A stretch of 64,000 nt of DNA. Origin: Prevotella sp. (GTDB lineage Bacteria > Bacteroidota > Bacteroidia > Bacteroidales > Bacteroidaceae). A model generated the notes under the pieces. The model did not search any database and was not told the DNA's origin. It saw only the letters and a program-made list of their open reading frames with translations. Positions 60,701 through 63,854 of the stretch are shown here, one piece after another. How positions within the stretch are numbered: position 1 is the first letter of the stretch; the number at the start of each line of letters is the position of its first letter. The stretch covers positions 101,418 to 165,417 of the forward strand of contig JAGAWQ010000008.1 of NCBI GenBank assembly GCA_017941345.1, read 5' to 3'. The translations under genes and the position numbers were made by a program.

Positions 60701-63123
60701 GCGGTAATGTCTATCACAACGTCTATGGTGGCGGTGCACTGGCTTCGGTGGGTACGTTCAGCCTGTCTAACGGAACAGATGCTCCTGCCTATATTCCTAT
60801 CGCTGGTGTGCCGTACAACTGGACGGAAGGCACCGGTACGGCTACAGTTACTATCACGGGTGGTACCATCGGTATCAGCGGACGTGACAACGGACTGGTA
60901 TTCGGTTCTTCGCGTGGTGGACTGCAGAAGCCTGTCGATGAAGATCCAGGTGAAGGTGAGAAGCTCGTTGATCCATACGACCGTGTGGCATGGGTGAACA
61001 AATCTGTTGTCACTATCGGTACGAGTGGTTCAGGGGCAACGCTGAACACACCGCTCGTCAAAGGCTCTGTCTATGGCGGTGGTGAGAACGGTCACAACAA
61101 CGAGAGTGCTACGGTGAACGTCTATAGCGGTACTATTGGTGTAACAGATACTGAAGATACGTGGTATAGCTTCACGGATAAGACACTCGAAAAGGATGTT
61201 CAATTGTACCGTGGTAACGTCTATGGTGCCGGTAGTGGTTCGGATACCTATACGGGTGATGATAGTAAACAACACTACAACCCGAAGTCGGGTATGGTAG
61301 GTGGCAACACCTTCGTTAACATTGCTGGCGGACACGTCGGACGCTCTGTCTATGGCGGTGGTGCTATGGCAACGGTAGGTACGATTAAGAGTGAGACCAA
61401 GCATGAATCTATAGAAAACGGCTTCGGTCTCAGCTGGCCGTATAAGTTCGAGTTTGCTGCGAACACGGGTAAGGCTACCGTCAACGTGACGGGCGGCCAT
61501 ATCGGCACCCGCCAGCTGGACGGTGGTGATGTCTATGGTAGCTCGCGTGGTGAGGCCGGCGACCGCTATGAGATGGCAAATCTGGCATTGACCAACGAGA
61601 CGGAGGTGAACATCAACTATCCTACGACCATTGATATGACGAGCGAAAGTGCCATCCAGGATGACTTTACGAAGCAGTGTATCACCGGTTCTGTTCACGG
61701 TAGCGGTGAGAACGGTTACGTCTATGGCGATACCAAGGTGACACTGAACGAGGGTCTGATAGGTCACTCACTCTATGGCGCCGGTAAGGGTAATGGTACC
61801 TATACCAAGGCATTGAATAAGATTGGTGGCGGTGGCACCTACGATGCCAAGATATACAGTCTCATTGCTGGTAAGGTGATGGGTAACACTGAAGTCACCA
61901 TGAACGGTGGCCGCGTAGGACGTAACGTCTATGGCGGTGGTAACATGGGCTCTGTCGGTAAGGGTAACTATGCCGGCGGTGCTGACGATTACTATCCTGC
62001 CGGATATGGCGAGACGATTACTGGTAATCTGTGGTCAACGACTACCACCGCTGAAAATCCTGATAATGCATGGGAGTTCCTGAATAGTGGTAAGGCAACC
62101 GTGAACGTTATCAGCGGTATCGTAGGCTACATCGATGCAACGAATCCTGAAAACAGCATGAAGAATGAACTGCCATATGGTAATGTCATTGGTGGTAGTG
62201 CCGGTGAGGCTGCACCCAACATTTCTGACGATCCTCGTTATGAGTATAGTCCGGCATTCTTCTCTGGCTACGTCAATGAAACGGATGTGACGATTGGTGG
62301 CTATCGGTGTACGACGGCTTATGACGATTATAAAGTTAATGATTGTATTACCGCTAAGCAGTATAATGCTCTTACTGGTAACCAAACCAACTGGGAACTC
62401 GTAGGTCCTACCATCTATGCTTCAGTCTATGGTGGTGGTCAGGATGGTCACGTACGCCGCGACACGAAGGTGACTGTACTCGGTGGTGAGATAGGTGTGC
62501 CTTATAAATCCACATCTGATTCTCGGACAGCACTCCTGACAAACTATGGCCTTGACGACCCACAGTGGATGCACCGTGGTAATATCTATGGTGGTGGTTC
62601 TGGTATCACGAAGTATAAGTACGACTTCAACTACGATGGTGATACGGAGGATGACAACGAGCAGAACTATAGCAACTCTTCTGGTTCTGTAACCCGTTTC
62701 ACGGAGGTTAACGTCCTGGGTGGTACTATTCACCGTAACGTCTATGGTGGTGGTTCAAATGGTTCTGTAGGTGCTCCGAAGATAGAGGAATCGCAAGGAG
62801 ATCTTTCTAAGAAGGATCTGACGAATACCGCAACCCTTGGTAAGCAGTCACAGAATACCGTCAACATCGGTGGTGGTACGAGTGTTGTCACGATCGGTAC
62901 ACCATTTGATACTACCAAGGGCTGGAGTTACGACAAGACCTATGGCGGTGAGGTTTATGGCGCTTGCCGTGGTATGTCAGACCTGGATCCTGATGCATTT
63001 GCAACATCGGTATGGACACAGATTAAAGTCAAGAATGGTGCAAACATTCTGGGTAATGTCTATGGCGGCGGTGATAATGGTAAGGTGAAGAAGGATACAG
63101 ATGTAGTAATTGGTGCTCAATGA
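39778..63123 (+). CDS. Giant YGGG-repeat surface protein (up to 7,781 residues)
   Basis: One uninterrupted frame of 23.3 kb. The ATG at 39778 is the longest option, but it puts about 84 residues before the hydrophobic signal (RLCLVIIMLLALMTLGATNAFG, about 85-106), and part of that leader is translated from 11-nt repeats; ATG 39934 or 39940 may be the true start. After the signal come about four modules of roughly 200-330 residues (Y-K-x-I-D..., IYVTYE, DPYxVxIxS). A GLUG-like strip follows near 1,320-1,480 (GNVGGIVGNLHG). From about residue 2,040 to the end there are YGGG repeats, organised in three large super-repeats. It ends with VYGGGDNGKVKKDTDVVIGAQ-like sequence and has no sorting tail. 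Probable role: extracellular repeat protein of the fimbrial locus; anchoring and ligand are unknown. Confidence 0.85.
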   Translation: MTHYMTEMIITERNTYRKTESAHCHTVDKEMATCTQGVPKVYPRCTQALGRLMSMLRVWLEAAWKQPRRSLEYAYNEITAHSLTRLCLVIIMLLALMTLGATNAFGVTITYHIINLGRLDDNGNITATRTEALQFTSTETTLGVPDKYKSPLAKNWKYYKFDEITYNQTTKAYTFPESTTLVEGTSEMASDAHIYVTYELDETALTSFGVIDGGVCYIKFSNNKYLRQSVFSNQPNTDSDATLAGDGKNLWKINIKDPYQITIQSKSTAYTDYYLSTDNGKFPDIRLKSPLSTAKNQKVWAFGLLPGGVDNTYRLIVTDAYTQNNNTLDSFKHGYLNNNDGNGNFKTRFSTYGGENHYNCDLTFEPQTNTYTYHIIDTKGNEAISYTMPAATPMGQALESYTDIPAAIRSPYLKDETVTFLSNFTDFDHLDDNRITETPVTGTDIYVVYTTDYLMEKFLHLRGARALNLKVNGEYIYDSGTAGAGTFAHKAEPTDSEKGSNQYFWFFSGNDPYAVEIKNAATNNIIGYATPSSSPTSLTLNTSPANSKFIIMATSGGGEFQQMELMAATGDNTYYRVGYTDGAYNISTTATGDASLQIQAYPNSATITYKLIDQAGKILLNIETKSDAVELPSDWQSALVDKYNYWKVGAFDITGDVYKLQAAPESFRINNITDAEDNVIYVTYEVNDKVTFDISDDDKTHSGEYPTYMLKFHNGQEFNQENGTDGIENSPQKAEYPYSNGDAMLYVYSDTRRETQFTSGASTRPRWLWYAVSPKAAKVNTGSGEVDVTPGYKGDPYHVKIMSHSAQASSHNYFRTYVVNYGGSNHVVTGVTTKNENVDASHDNQLPTEYMILSAPNGRYKLVTLNEIEGAPENGSYGTRQTVNTFEQYWKNNPTVQNKLGNAKVTDSESTTDDGIELTSAQASLLTGWHTYKAWANAAPWVSWSEDGKTGKQYHNKHHWFQTIDMGATGEFTFEAATLDPEVILLDQHGWEIMRAPLADAAALRKYDSPMVQEYQWYPTAAKVTGYHKYKVSDPTIIVYEPVVVSGKTKWQNSGETYTHTSKSLADSPYDHIFPAQDKSVKTDFYVTYTVKPEYARLYAGAATEDAVNPSAFMVKQGNEYAKISDGNTFAPTTDNPYALASIGDEWHWYVKPNFNIDVEMGYKYDVEEDDGTGGTYTPNQAQKDAKNYEEGRNGFDPYNIQIQSVKSSTYYFKTTTTGSHLNKGAWEGTSTDLSLKNMSAGRQENVDGNDQTKLSITNATFMVIKDASDHWLLMPRFDHTKVVNSFSGTQLSAPNAATQTLELIMAPKIIHSSNEFASLNGQYTLAEDFKFESDFTSLGSSDAPFTGSIDGMLHALGGLDNLTTPLIAYADGAIIKNIILDNVTVGNAKGENEEDIPNVGAIVANATGETRIYNCGINGGSVGGTGNVGGIVGNLHGEEITVDGKKKYIGARVINCYSYATITGGTNVGGIVGYNDYKTTASKIATMVMNCAFYGDITGGGTISPIYGGENINNLNSGGLNTFNYYAYDNLKSTAVSTYNCAQGVQDVFWNRFEQYRQLLNSNRKLAAHYASSTEATVKPSDMMKWVLETADRSIVAPNEPKAYPILKVQDKYPSIINFDAEHAPDSASVGRNKGGKLGKTLTVHLSGTGITTSELTLQRTDKDFDRFNFNYDKVQLPYFNDVGEGNYTNNQVVTGWKITGMTGGTTGTYTAADNFGGYNFADRKCTAKDIFGTSGRVFSQGAYFDVPYGVTDIYIEPYWGEAVYVADHYLDVVYNTSYNRQDVSQLPETYGDDGVEVSINGSTQKVWHTIGTAVGKLSSGGTVYDHAVVLVGNVHLEGNPPTDGKSFTVMSADLDFDNEPDYSFIFGHNNRQPVSPIRFDFINMPGIAMAQKPNGATSFRNVSIFNPKGWFETTNTCITRLVQFEYDNGGKSAAPVILQGGMIDQFVSTKVSEPKVTTYLHLGGNTWFKDFGNGTHSDGDKFTPHIPISVTGGDFDGFYLSGTYKPDAAVKADNAECYISGGRFKEAAGAAQQQIDGDVQWQIYNADIENFYGGGVNAGKPVTGDITVDIINSHVGTYCGGPKFGNMQSTKTVTTNATGSTFDYFFGAGYGGISYNRVRTQDKSAKDVDFSSWQGDYTGKRGKYYSANSGIASDFDYEFFVWSTGAAGGRFYVKYSSLSTAQTNNVTSTLTNCIVNRDFYGGGSLGNVVGTATSTLDGCTVEGNVFGGGYSASQPKVPVRIGGFKTNKIPKIDTNAGVFDMGEMTDTENFTLVQGTLTNNASAIDNNAKTIITDVDLTTLGQVTNTDLTIKGNTIVKGQIFDAEGNVTETTGGVYGGGDMSAVNGNTKIDIQNTDATGGVLNVFGGGNTADVIGNSQVDMTGGKVIQSVYGGGKGQTTIVGGNVIVNMGTKTGEAPSITYSGTGVVQGDVYGGSALGKVNTNTTADKTTTVNVYGGTVNGSVFGGGLGQVAVAADPGNSIAAKPAIVAENQGNTTINVEGGLVKTAVYGGSNVNGVLQKDATVTLIGGTVGVAENQNGNVVFGGGKGAPTLVNGNVTVNVGTKSDAEPPVYAGAATIHGHVYGGGELGNTNASKPESELVFDATKTTSVNLYGGTINGYAYGGGLGSAETPAYVGGDVTVTLDGAKVQQVFGANNINGTPKGHVKIWVKKTNNFTDNEYKNTTTTPRASRTTYDVQAVYGGGNQADYIPADALLDPAVEGNSAKIAAATAEVIIEGCDKTSINAVYGGGNAAAVPATDVTVKGSYIINTLYGGGNGESTPTFTNPGANVGIYKVGDTPTNYGTGKAVTKLLGGFINDVYGGSNTKGDVRDGTDVRTKGKTEVITGDCCTDLNVGQVYGAGSQADVKGDVNIILECMPDDFVDAVYGGAKNATINGNVSLTVTSGKFGRVFGGNNEGGSINGSITVNVYEDGCKPLIIGEVYGGGNAAPYSIYGCTQSGDTWTANESGDLHFDQEAEGRAAIQVNVVACTSVGKVFGGGMGTSAKVIGNTNVDVNLIKGIVNGSKQSTIGKVGQVFGGGGFAEVKGNTLVEVGTKLANEGEDEGVNIISGTDYLDPSDGSLDETITAGIYGGGYSADIDGNTTLNIGTKDQRIGEDPSVTISGDIFGGGFGATTHVTGDVVVNIGKRTNTALEGDPVYAYEGYANITGDVYGGSAQGKVNSYLNNSVETASEGKTTHVNFYGGTINGNIHGGGLGDLASLGAGHADHAADVYGPVIVTMEKGSTTNTTVNNVFGCNNVLGTPKNTVTVNINGGTVNHSVYGGGNQAAYTPTESTSNYPAVNIINGTITENVFGGGLGTTATATSNPHVTIGDNVEGHVATILKSVYGGGSEASVDGNTNIVVNSGTIGTEGQGGPVYGNIYGGGYGSSANVRIGLVTGNTNVTVNGGNVLHNIYGGGAYGSVGTYTYASEDVNAAISALATPNTGKATILIKGGTIGTDGHENGMIFGASRGDIDRPGVIQDNMAWVYDTEVIIGTEGQGEVVSTPSIKGSVYGSGENGHTYHDASVTIHSGMVGIMDAMPSDPVGQEGSKYPYRGNIYGGGCGTDKYYENSENETHDGHGTLYNPAAGIVRGNATVAIDGGHVVRNVYGAGAMGSVIGQTTVNISGKSVIGANGSGGGYVYAAARGADDMSANCATVGSTALNISGGTVWGSAFGGGQLGTVKGSVAVNVSGGVVKNDVYGGGALANTNTDNWTLGALTPTYINITDVLTIGTSPVVGLYTKSGDVYTEITDPDAKAATSTIYYEKRMLPGTWADGKSSTSNTTSVILTGGVMGNVYGGGLGDDTTPVYAFGDVKVIINKPDDIATLGGHGAAFTQNAEDVTVGGTVYTGVPLTGRIFGCNNIKGTPLGDVLVEVYSTRQINSNGEIVAGHKNYEIQAVYGGGNQADYAPAVGKETKVNIYGCEESSIARVYGGGNSAWVPSTNVTIWGSYDIEYAFAGGNGGQPIKTSSGWVANEGAGVNGHARITCHGGKIGEIFGGSDFRGIVRKATTTQAQQGSCPLRITKLYGAGKEADVDGDVNVVISGCTTENSQIEYVCGGSYKANISGSIHLTITAGYFQNVYGGNDQRGSIGGDIIVDIEETDPCKPIIINNLVGGGNQANFPGKKNDVELPDRTPKRTITVNVKSATYIGNVYGGSFMAETKANTFVNINMIQGNHAGQSRVLPADFGKEGTTIPENIKNVTTSYVAVSPTPSEGTSVVGYYTKSGDDYIPASGTADGSTTYYDKQVTGTIDNAIGIIGNVYGGGKQGLVIGDAQVNIGSSTEVPIMKRINGTIVDTSDASIYDGDGKQIPNKTIAYVNQTVQGAHITGNVFGGGEQAVVTGNAEVFICSNKTGATTYNTIAEGSEKVTIGGSVYGGGSEADVLANARVTMAGGYVYDGVYGGGLKGSVGTFTRDKTVTTESNNFDHSTHSANCEGKPTACSDGTGTCTVVISGGQVGPVEVATKGMKNEGGNGPVDVGFVFGAGRGDVENPNDIKDADFHTFVNKTDVTISGGLIMASVYGGGENGRVLNDTHVTISGGQIGCGKDQVDENGKPKPYTNDQFFNPTTTAVSESNALPECRSWDYGKDTNGDGIKDEFLPYDPFAAATDTEDAKIGTDGHTYYGSVFGGGSGYYPYEIKNIQGTVTGHEWLRSAGAVYGNTVIDITGGHILTCVYGGNETTDVGTYEDNEQGYPIKWVSGGTCTITMSGGTIGVPRTEQQMKDHPVTCYLFGAGKGDQRTHFNTWTNVQSTTVNVTGGIIYGSVFGGGEDGHVLGNTAVNINNGAVIGTTGTSYVDGNVFGGGRGFSGEALTAGSTGGNATVTITGGTMLGSIYGGGRLASVGIGFTPPEDVYYGQLIDDSGDKHYGHISINISGGTIGNGTTETGADHPISGNVFGGSMGRITLLDNKTRIPLWPKQAVVKLTNVIISGGTIYNSVYGGSELGIVRNRATVTVSDNADIRGNVFGGGYGSDEQDKKTISAGGYNDIPTVYYTFTPMIWTGCVSGDTYVNIAGGKIGKNVYGGGNYASVGLMNYNSSEDGTTYNYITKHDTENGFGLSWPYEFQYIKAAPTDGAPGGNAIGGKTTVNITGGRIGTTASAGYGNVYGGSKGMVTLKKENNVDFITDVNEQRYAEAFCANVRETAVTVNYGSTPSSDDGSTTACIVGAVYGGGQDGHVYENANVTITNGLIGLSVYGGGQGESTFAGKLRDQSTGEWKATTEPVHSITAGKVYGNTSVSMTGGLVVGHVYGGGNLASVGKGNYAGGADDYYPAGYGEKLTGNLWDNVSNNSKAFLGSGNVTVSITGGKVGTPGGTSGSVYGTTDATPTGMVFGGSRGRASEDIMLDPRHEYAPDFYLGYVNNTSVTIGSPDGAPNIYSQVFGGGRDGHVRDSAHVVVNNGFIGQPYNDFGSTETDDYQRYHRGNVYGSGSGLGQWTTGKHGMSSGSVTRNTTVDIYGGTIYNNVYGGGAMATVGPPLIGTSEFASSDWSKCTVNIYGGTIGEEEVYNAHKFGGTIYGGSRGDRGGDLGTGESINNYASVLWTEVNIKPHPTDRSKDAVIAGNVYGGARGGQIKKDTKVNLLGGVIKHNAYGGGRGTAVAADVLGNTTVELNKDVASTAKGCIVDKIFGCNDLKGTPKGHVLVHVYGTQNSGTTDMQMKVGPGSRTSLGQGNSEGYIVYMERLIALAKDGGVLKPGITESVITTAQATIDDKSENSLTDNEKTAISNEAKNVIAELQKLQGYDVTAVYGGGDLAPYVPTVAEEQTEVIIEGCDVTSIKQVYGGGNAAYVPATNVLVKSAYVIDELFGGGNGLDNYVKDDKWYENPGANVGYKELAHYDTGGSHGDGEAEGTKYEAITNTDPDATTPEGRKANYAIGTGIASTTVNGGYIHNVYGGSNMKGNIRAEALLQVEQAGTCALVTDEVYAGSKSATIDAETNTVLDCVENGGTIYGGSYNADVLNDVHIRITNGHYSKVFGGNNKAGTITGSITIDVEEHGCTPIEIDELYAGGYLAPYSVYGYSTDTREVKDENGNVITGVTQRIPYKKGDTGALATPSRDPQINIISATKIGKIYGGGYQADLIGSPHINVNMTRGVITQKYASSYTELNETDGEGNRYLPIGTIGTIFGGGNRGDVYGDTYVEIGTGEWLNLTGQRETADADGKVYVYNSTTKKWDWTKKVGDTTESGTVDNKPAPARNAAYILREESTGGQVYGGGDQGDVFGNTNVNIGNGYIYDRVYGGGKEGTVGEDSTRAALPTGHDTHDGCLKGKPTAFTANTGKSTVTVSGGYVGPFTYTKSRSTGTTTIIPMTMPQDFGYVFGAGRGELTNPATDPDIDFRTYVDSTVVTISDSALIAGGVYGGSENGRVLRNTHVNIQGGQIGLGANKTAAYAETAFIDPTTATAEEIATKAAAMPECGHWNYGSPWLPYDEHAGDDNYPALTYGNASTTGSDGHTFYGNVFGGGSGYWSYVKSDGTHEWLPSAGLVEGNTYVNISGGHILTNVYGGNEMTNVTGTAHVTMTGGTLGVPRTLAQIAAHPVTCYLFGGGKGDQRVHFSKSTNVGHAVVNVSGGIIYGSVFGGGEDGHVLGNVTMTISDGAKIGTWGTSYVDGNVFGGGRGFAGDSYTAGNVAGSVTLNITGGTMLGSVYGGGRLGSVGYGLFSKDKTGYGEMMADNATETGYVPVGGLTKGRGHVEVNISGDNTVIGNKYEYQYISPETTGDALATAKTYLPSTQFESNNRLKHTRGGNVFAGGMGRYTQLDGTTPISTYNESGILTSDIEWKKLGNVKSTKLTISGNPWIMGNVYGGGEYGAVQGYHTTAGKNYSTEILFSGGTIGTEITTTDPTKKTIENTDARSIVQYTFGSIYGGGMGQENHDATDSHGGTVKDSTYVSMSGAGAKVRASVFGGGEMAVVEGNTRVNISNGEIGRNEVKPATDADAGYVLFGGATMGNVYGAGKGLLGHTNAGQVKGNTNVSISGGNVYHNVYGGGALASVGTFSLSNGTDAPAYIPIAGVPYNWTEGTGTATVTITGGTIGISGRDNGLVFGSSRGGLQKPVDEDPGEGEKLVDPYDRVAWVNKSVVTIGTSGSGATLNTPLVKGSVYGGGENGHNNESATVNVYSGTIGVTDTEDTWYSFTDKTLEKDVQLYRGNVYGAGSGSDTYTGDDSKQHYNPKSGMVGGNTFVNIAGGHVGRSVYGGGAMATVGTIKSETKHESIENGFGLSWPYKFEFAANTGKATVNVTGGHIGTRQLDGGDVYGSSRGEAGDRYEMANLALTNETEVNINYPTTIDMTSESAIQDDFTKQCITGSVHGSGENGYVYGDTKVTLNEGLIGHSLYGAGKGNGTYTKALNKIGGGGTYDAKIYSLIAGKVMGNTEVTMNGGRVGRNVYGGGNMGSVGKGNYAGGADDYYPAGYGETITGNLWSTTTTAENPDNAWEFLNSGKATVNVISGIVGYIDATNPENSMKNELPYGNVIGGSAGEAAPNISDDPRYEYSPAFFSGYVNETDVTIGGYRCTTAYDDYKVNDCITAKQYNALTGNQTNWELVGPTIYASVYGGGQDGHVRRDTKVTVLGGEIGVPYKSTSDSRTALLTNYGLDDPQWMHRGNIYGGGSGITKYKYDFNYDGDTEDDNEQNYSNSSGSVTRFTEVNVLGGTIHRNVYGGGSNGSVGAPKIEESQGDLSKKDLTNTATLGKQSQNTVNIGGGTSVVTIGTPFDTTKGWSYDKTYGGEVYGACRGMSDLDPDAFATSVWTQIKVKNGANILGNVYGGGDNGKVKKDTDVVIGAQ
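39876..39995. repeat. 11-nt tandem arrays at the 5' end of the second giant gene
   Basis: gtgtacccaag is repeated four times exactly (39876-39919). A degenerate series with 11-12-nt period follows (ctagaagcagc, ctggaagcagc, ctaggaggagc, ctagagtatgc) to about 39990. The other 11-nt arrays of this window lie between genes, so this suggests that the DNA up to about 39995 is leader rather than coding sequence. Confidence 0.85.
47731..51351 (+). repeat. Super-repeat 1 of the second giant protein
   Basis: It begins with VFGANNINGTPKGHV, then YDVQAVYGGGNQADY, EVIIEGCDKTSINAVYGGG, VYGAGSQADVKGDVNI and GGNNEGGSINGSITVNVYED. The same ordered series recurs in super-repeats 2 and 3. A partial copy of the opening motif (VFGCNNVLGTPKNTV) lies at 49534. 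Confidence 0.75.
51352..56655 (+). repeat. Super-repeat 2 of the second giant protein
   Basis: It opens with IFGCNNIKGTPLGDV, then YEIQAVYGGGNQADY, KVNIYGCEESSIARVYGGG, LYGAGKEADVDGDVNV and GGNDQRGSIGGDIIVDIEE, in the same order as super-repeat 1. It continues with blocks that match super-repeat 3: HPVTCYLFGAGKGDQR near 53950 and NYAGGADDYYPAGYGE near 55565. Confidence 0.78.
56656..63120 (+). repeat. Super-repeat 3 of the second giant protein, incomplete
   Basis: It opens with IFGCNDLKGTPKGHV, then YDVTAVYGGGDLAPY, EVIIEGCDVTSIKQVYGGG and GGNNKAGTITGSITIDVEE, followed by HPVTCYLFGGGKGDQR near 59380 and NYAGGADDYYPAGYGE near 61965. It stops at NVYGGGDNGKVKKDT, which corresponds to NVYGGARGGQIKKDT near 56460 in super-repeat 2, about 190 nt before the next motif would be due. 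Confidence 0.78.
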
Positions 63124-63139
63124 TTTGAGCACCAATTAC
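63106..63139 (+). terminator. Perfect 15-bp hairpin spanning the stop codon of the giant gene
   Basis: gtaattggtgctcaa (63106-63120) and ttgagcaccaattac (63125-63139) are exact inverted repeats around a 4-nt loop tgat. The TGA stop (63121-63123) is the loop. No T-run follows, so it is not a standard intrinsic terminator, but it could stabilise the 3' end or mark a rearrangement point. It also lies beyond the 3' end of the convergent VanZ-like gene. Confidence 0.7.
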
Positions 63140-63171
63140 AATATGAGTTATGGCTTTCTCCCTAGCAACAC

Positions 63172-63573
63172 TTATCTCATTTTATACCAAATGAGTCCGA
63201 TGGCATTGCCTAACAACACGCCAACGGTGTCGGCATAGAAGTCGAGCCACTCGCCACTGCGGGTGGTGGTGCAGTAGGCTTGCAGCAACTCTACAATACC
63301 ACCGAGGATTATCATGCCTAACAGGGCCCATAGCACCAGTTTCCGTTTGTCCAACTGCTGATGGTGGCGCAGGTATTCCCACCAGATGACGCTGGTGGTG
63401 CCGCCGTACATGACGAGGTGGGTCCACTTGTCCATGAACTGGACCTCGTCGAAGGGTGTCTCCGGGAAGAAGGGGGTGAACGACAGGAGACCAATCAGTA
63501 CCAAGCAGCAGGTAGAAAGGGGGTACTTCCTAAATGAGAAATGAAGGAAATGAAAGAAATGGGTTTTGGACAT
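63172..63573 (-). CDS. VanZ-like integral membrane protein
   Basis: The 133-residue protein has about four hydrophobic helices. It carries the VanZ-like pattern: LIGLLSFTP near the start, MDKWTHLVMYGG, then GIVELLQAYCTTTRSGEWLDFYADTVGVLLGNAIGL, in which E-x-x-Q and D-x-x-x-N-x-x-G are the conserved polar positions. VanZ proteins contribute to low-level teicoplanin resistance in enterococci; in Bacteroidetes the many small homologues have no established function. It is convergent with the giant gene. Confidence 0.85.
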   Translation of the reverse strand: MSKTHFFHFLHFSFRKYPLSTCCLVLIGLLSFTPFFPETPFDEVQFMDKWTHLVMYGGTTSVIWWEYLRHHQQLDKRKLVLWALLGMIILGGIVELLQAYCTTTRSGEWLDFYADTVGVLLGNAIGLIWYKMR

Positions 63574-63592
63574 CGTTTTCTATTTTTTGGTG

Positions 63593-63600
63593 CAAAAGTA
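63593..63600 (-). promoter_or_regulatory. Putative -7 element for the VanZ-like gene
   Basis: On the minus strand TACTTTTG (63600-63593) fits TAnnTTTG and lies 19 nt before the ATG. No clear TTTG is seen at the -33 position. Confidence 0.5.
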
Positions 63601-63733
63601 TAAAATTTAAGTGAAAAGTGAGAAATGGAAAGTCATAAATCTGCTCAACTATAGTGCCTGGAAGCTACAATATCGCACCCTTATCCACAAGTATAAACAA
63701 GCCACCAGAGAGCAAGCAGAATCATTATTTCTC

Positions 63734-63821
63734 CGTTAGTTCTTCGTTAGTTGTTCGATAGTTCTCCGTTAGTTGTTCGATTTTCAATCGAAGAAATAAC
63801 GAAGAAGTAACGATGAAATAA
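63734..63821. repeat. Eight 11-nt units forming a large imperfect hairpin
   Basis: Units cgttagttctt, cgttagttgtt, cgatagttctc, cgttagttgtt, cgattttcaat, cgaagaaataa, cgaagaagtaa and cgatgaaataa start every 11 nt. The first four and last three units are roughly reverse complements, with the centre tcgattttcaatcga, so the array can fold on itself. It lies in the 384-nt gap between the VanZ-like gene and rsmI, where I see no gene. Confidence 0.88.
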
Positions 63822-63854
63822 CAAACATATATCGAGCCTGATACATGGCAAGGA

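Noticed and set aside
27900-63100. Many long open frames on the minus strand within the giant genes, up to about 360 codons (for example 59638-60717).
   Set aside because: They mirror the repetitive glycine/valine codons of the plus strand, have low-complexity translations, no plausible starts or signals, and overlap genes with clear domain structure.
27863-63123. The two giant genes as one gene split by a stop codon.
   Set aside because: The first has its own C-terminal tail and the second its own signal peptide, with a repeat-filled leader between them.
63734-63821. CRISPR array.
   Set aside because: Units are 11 nt, adjacent and without spacers, and there are no cas genes in the window. 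The same applies to the arrays at 8370, 9835 and 39876.
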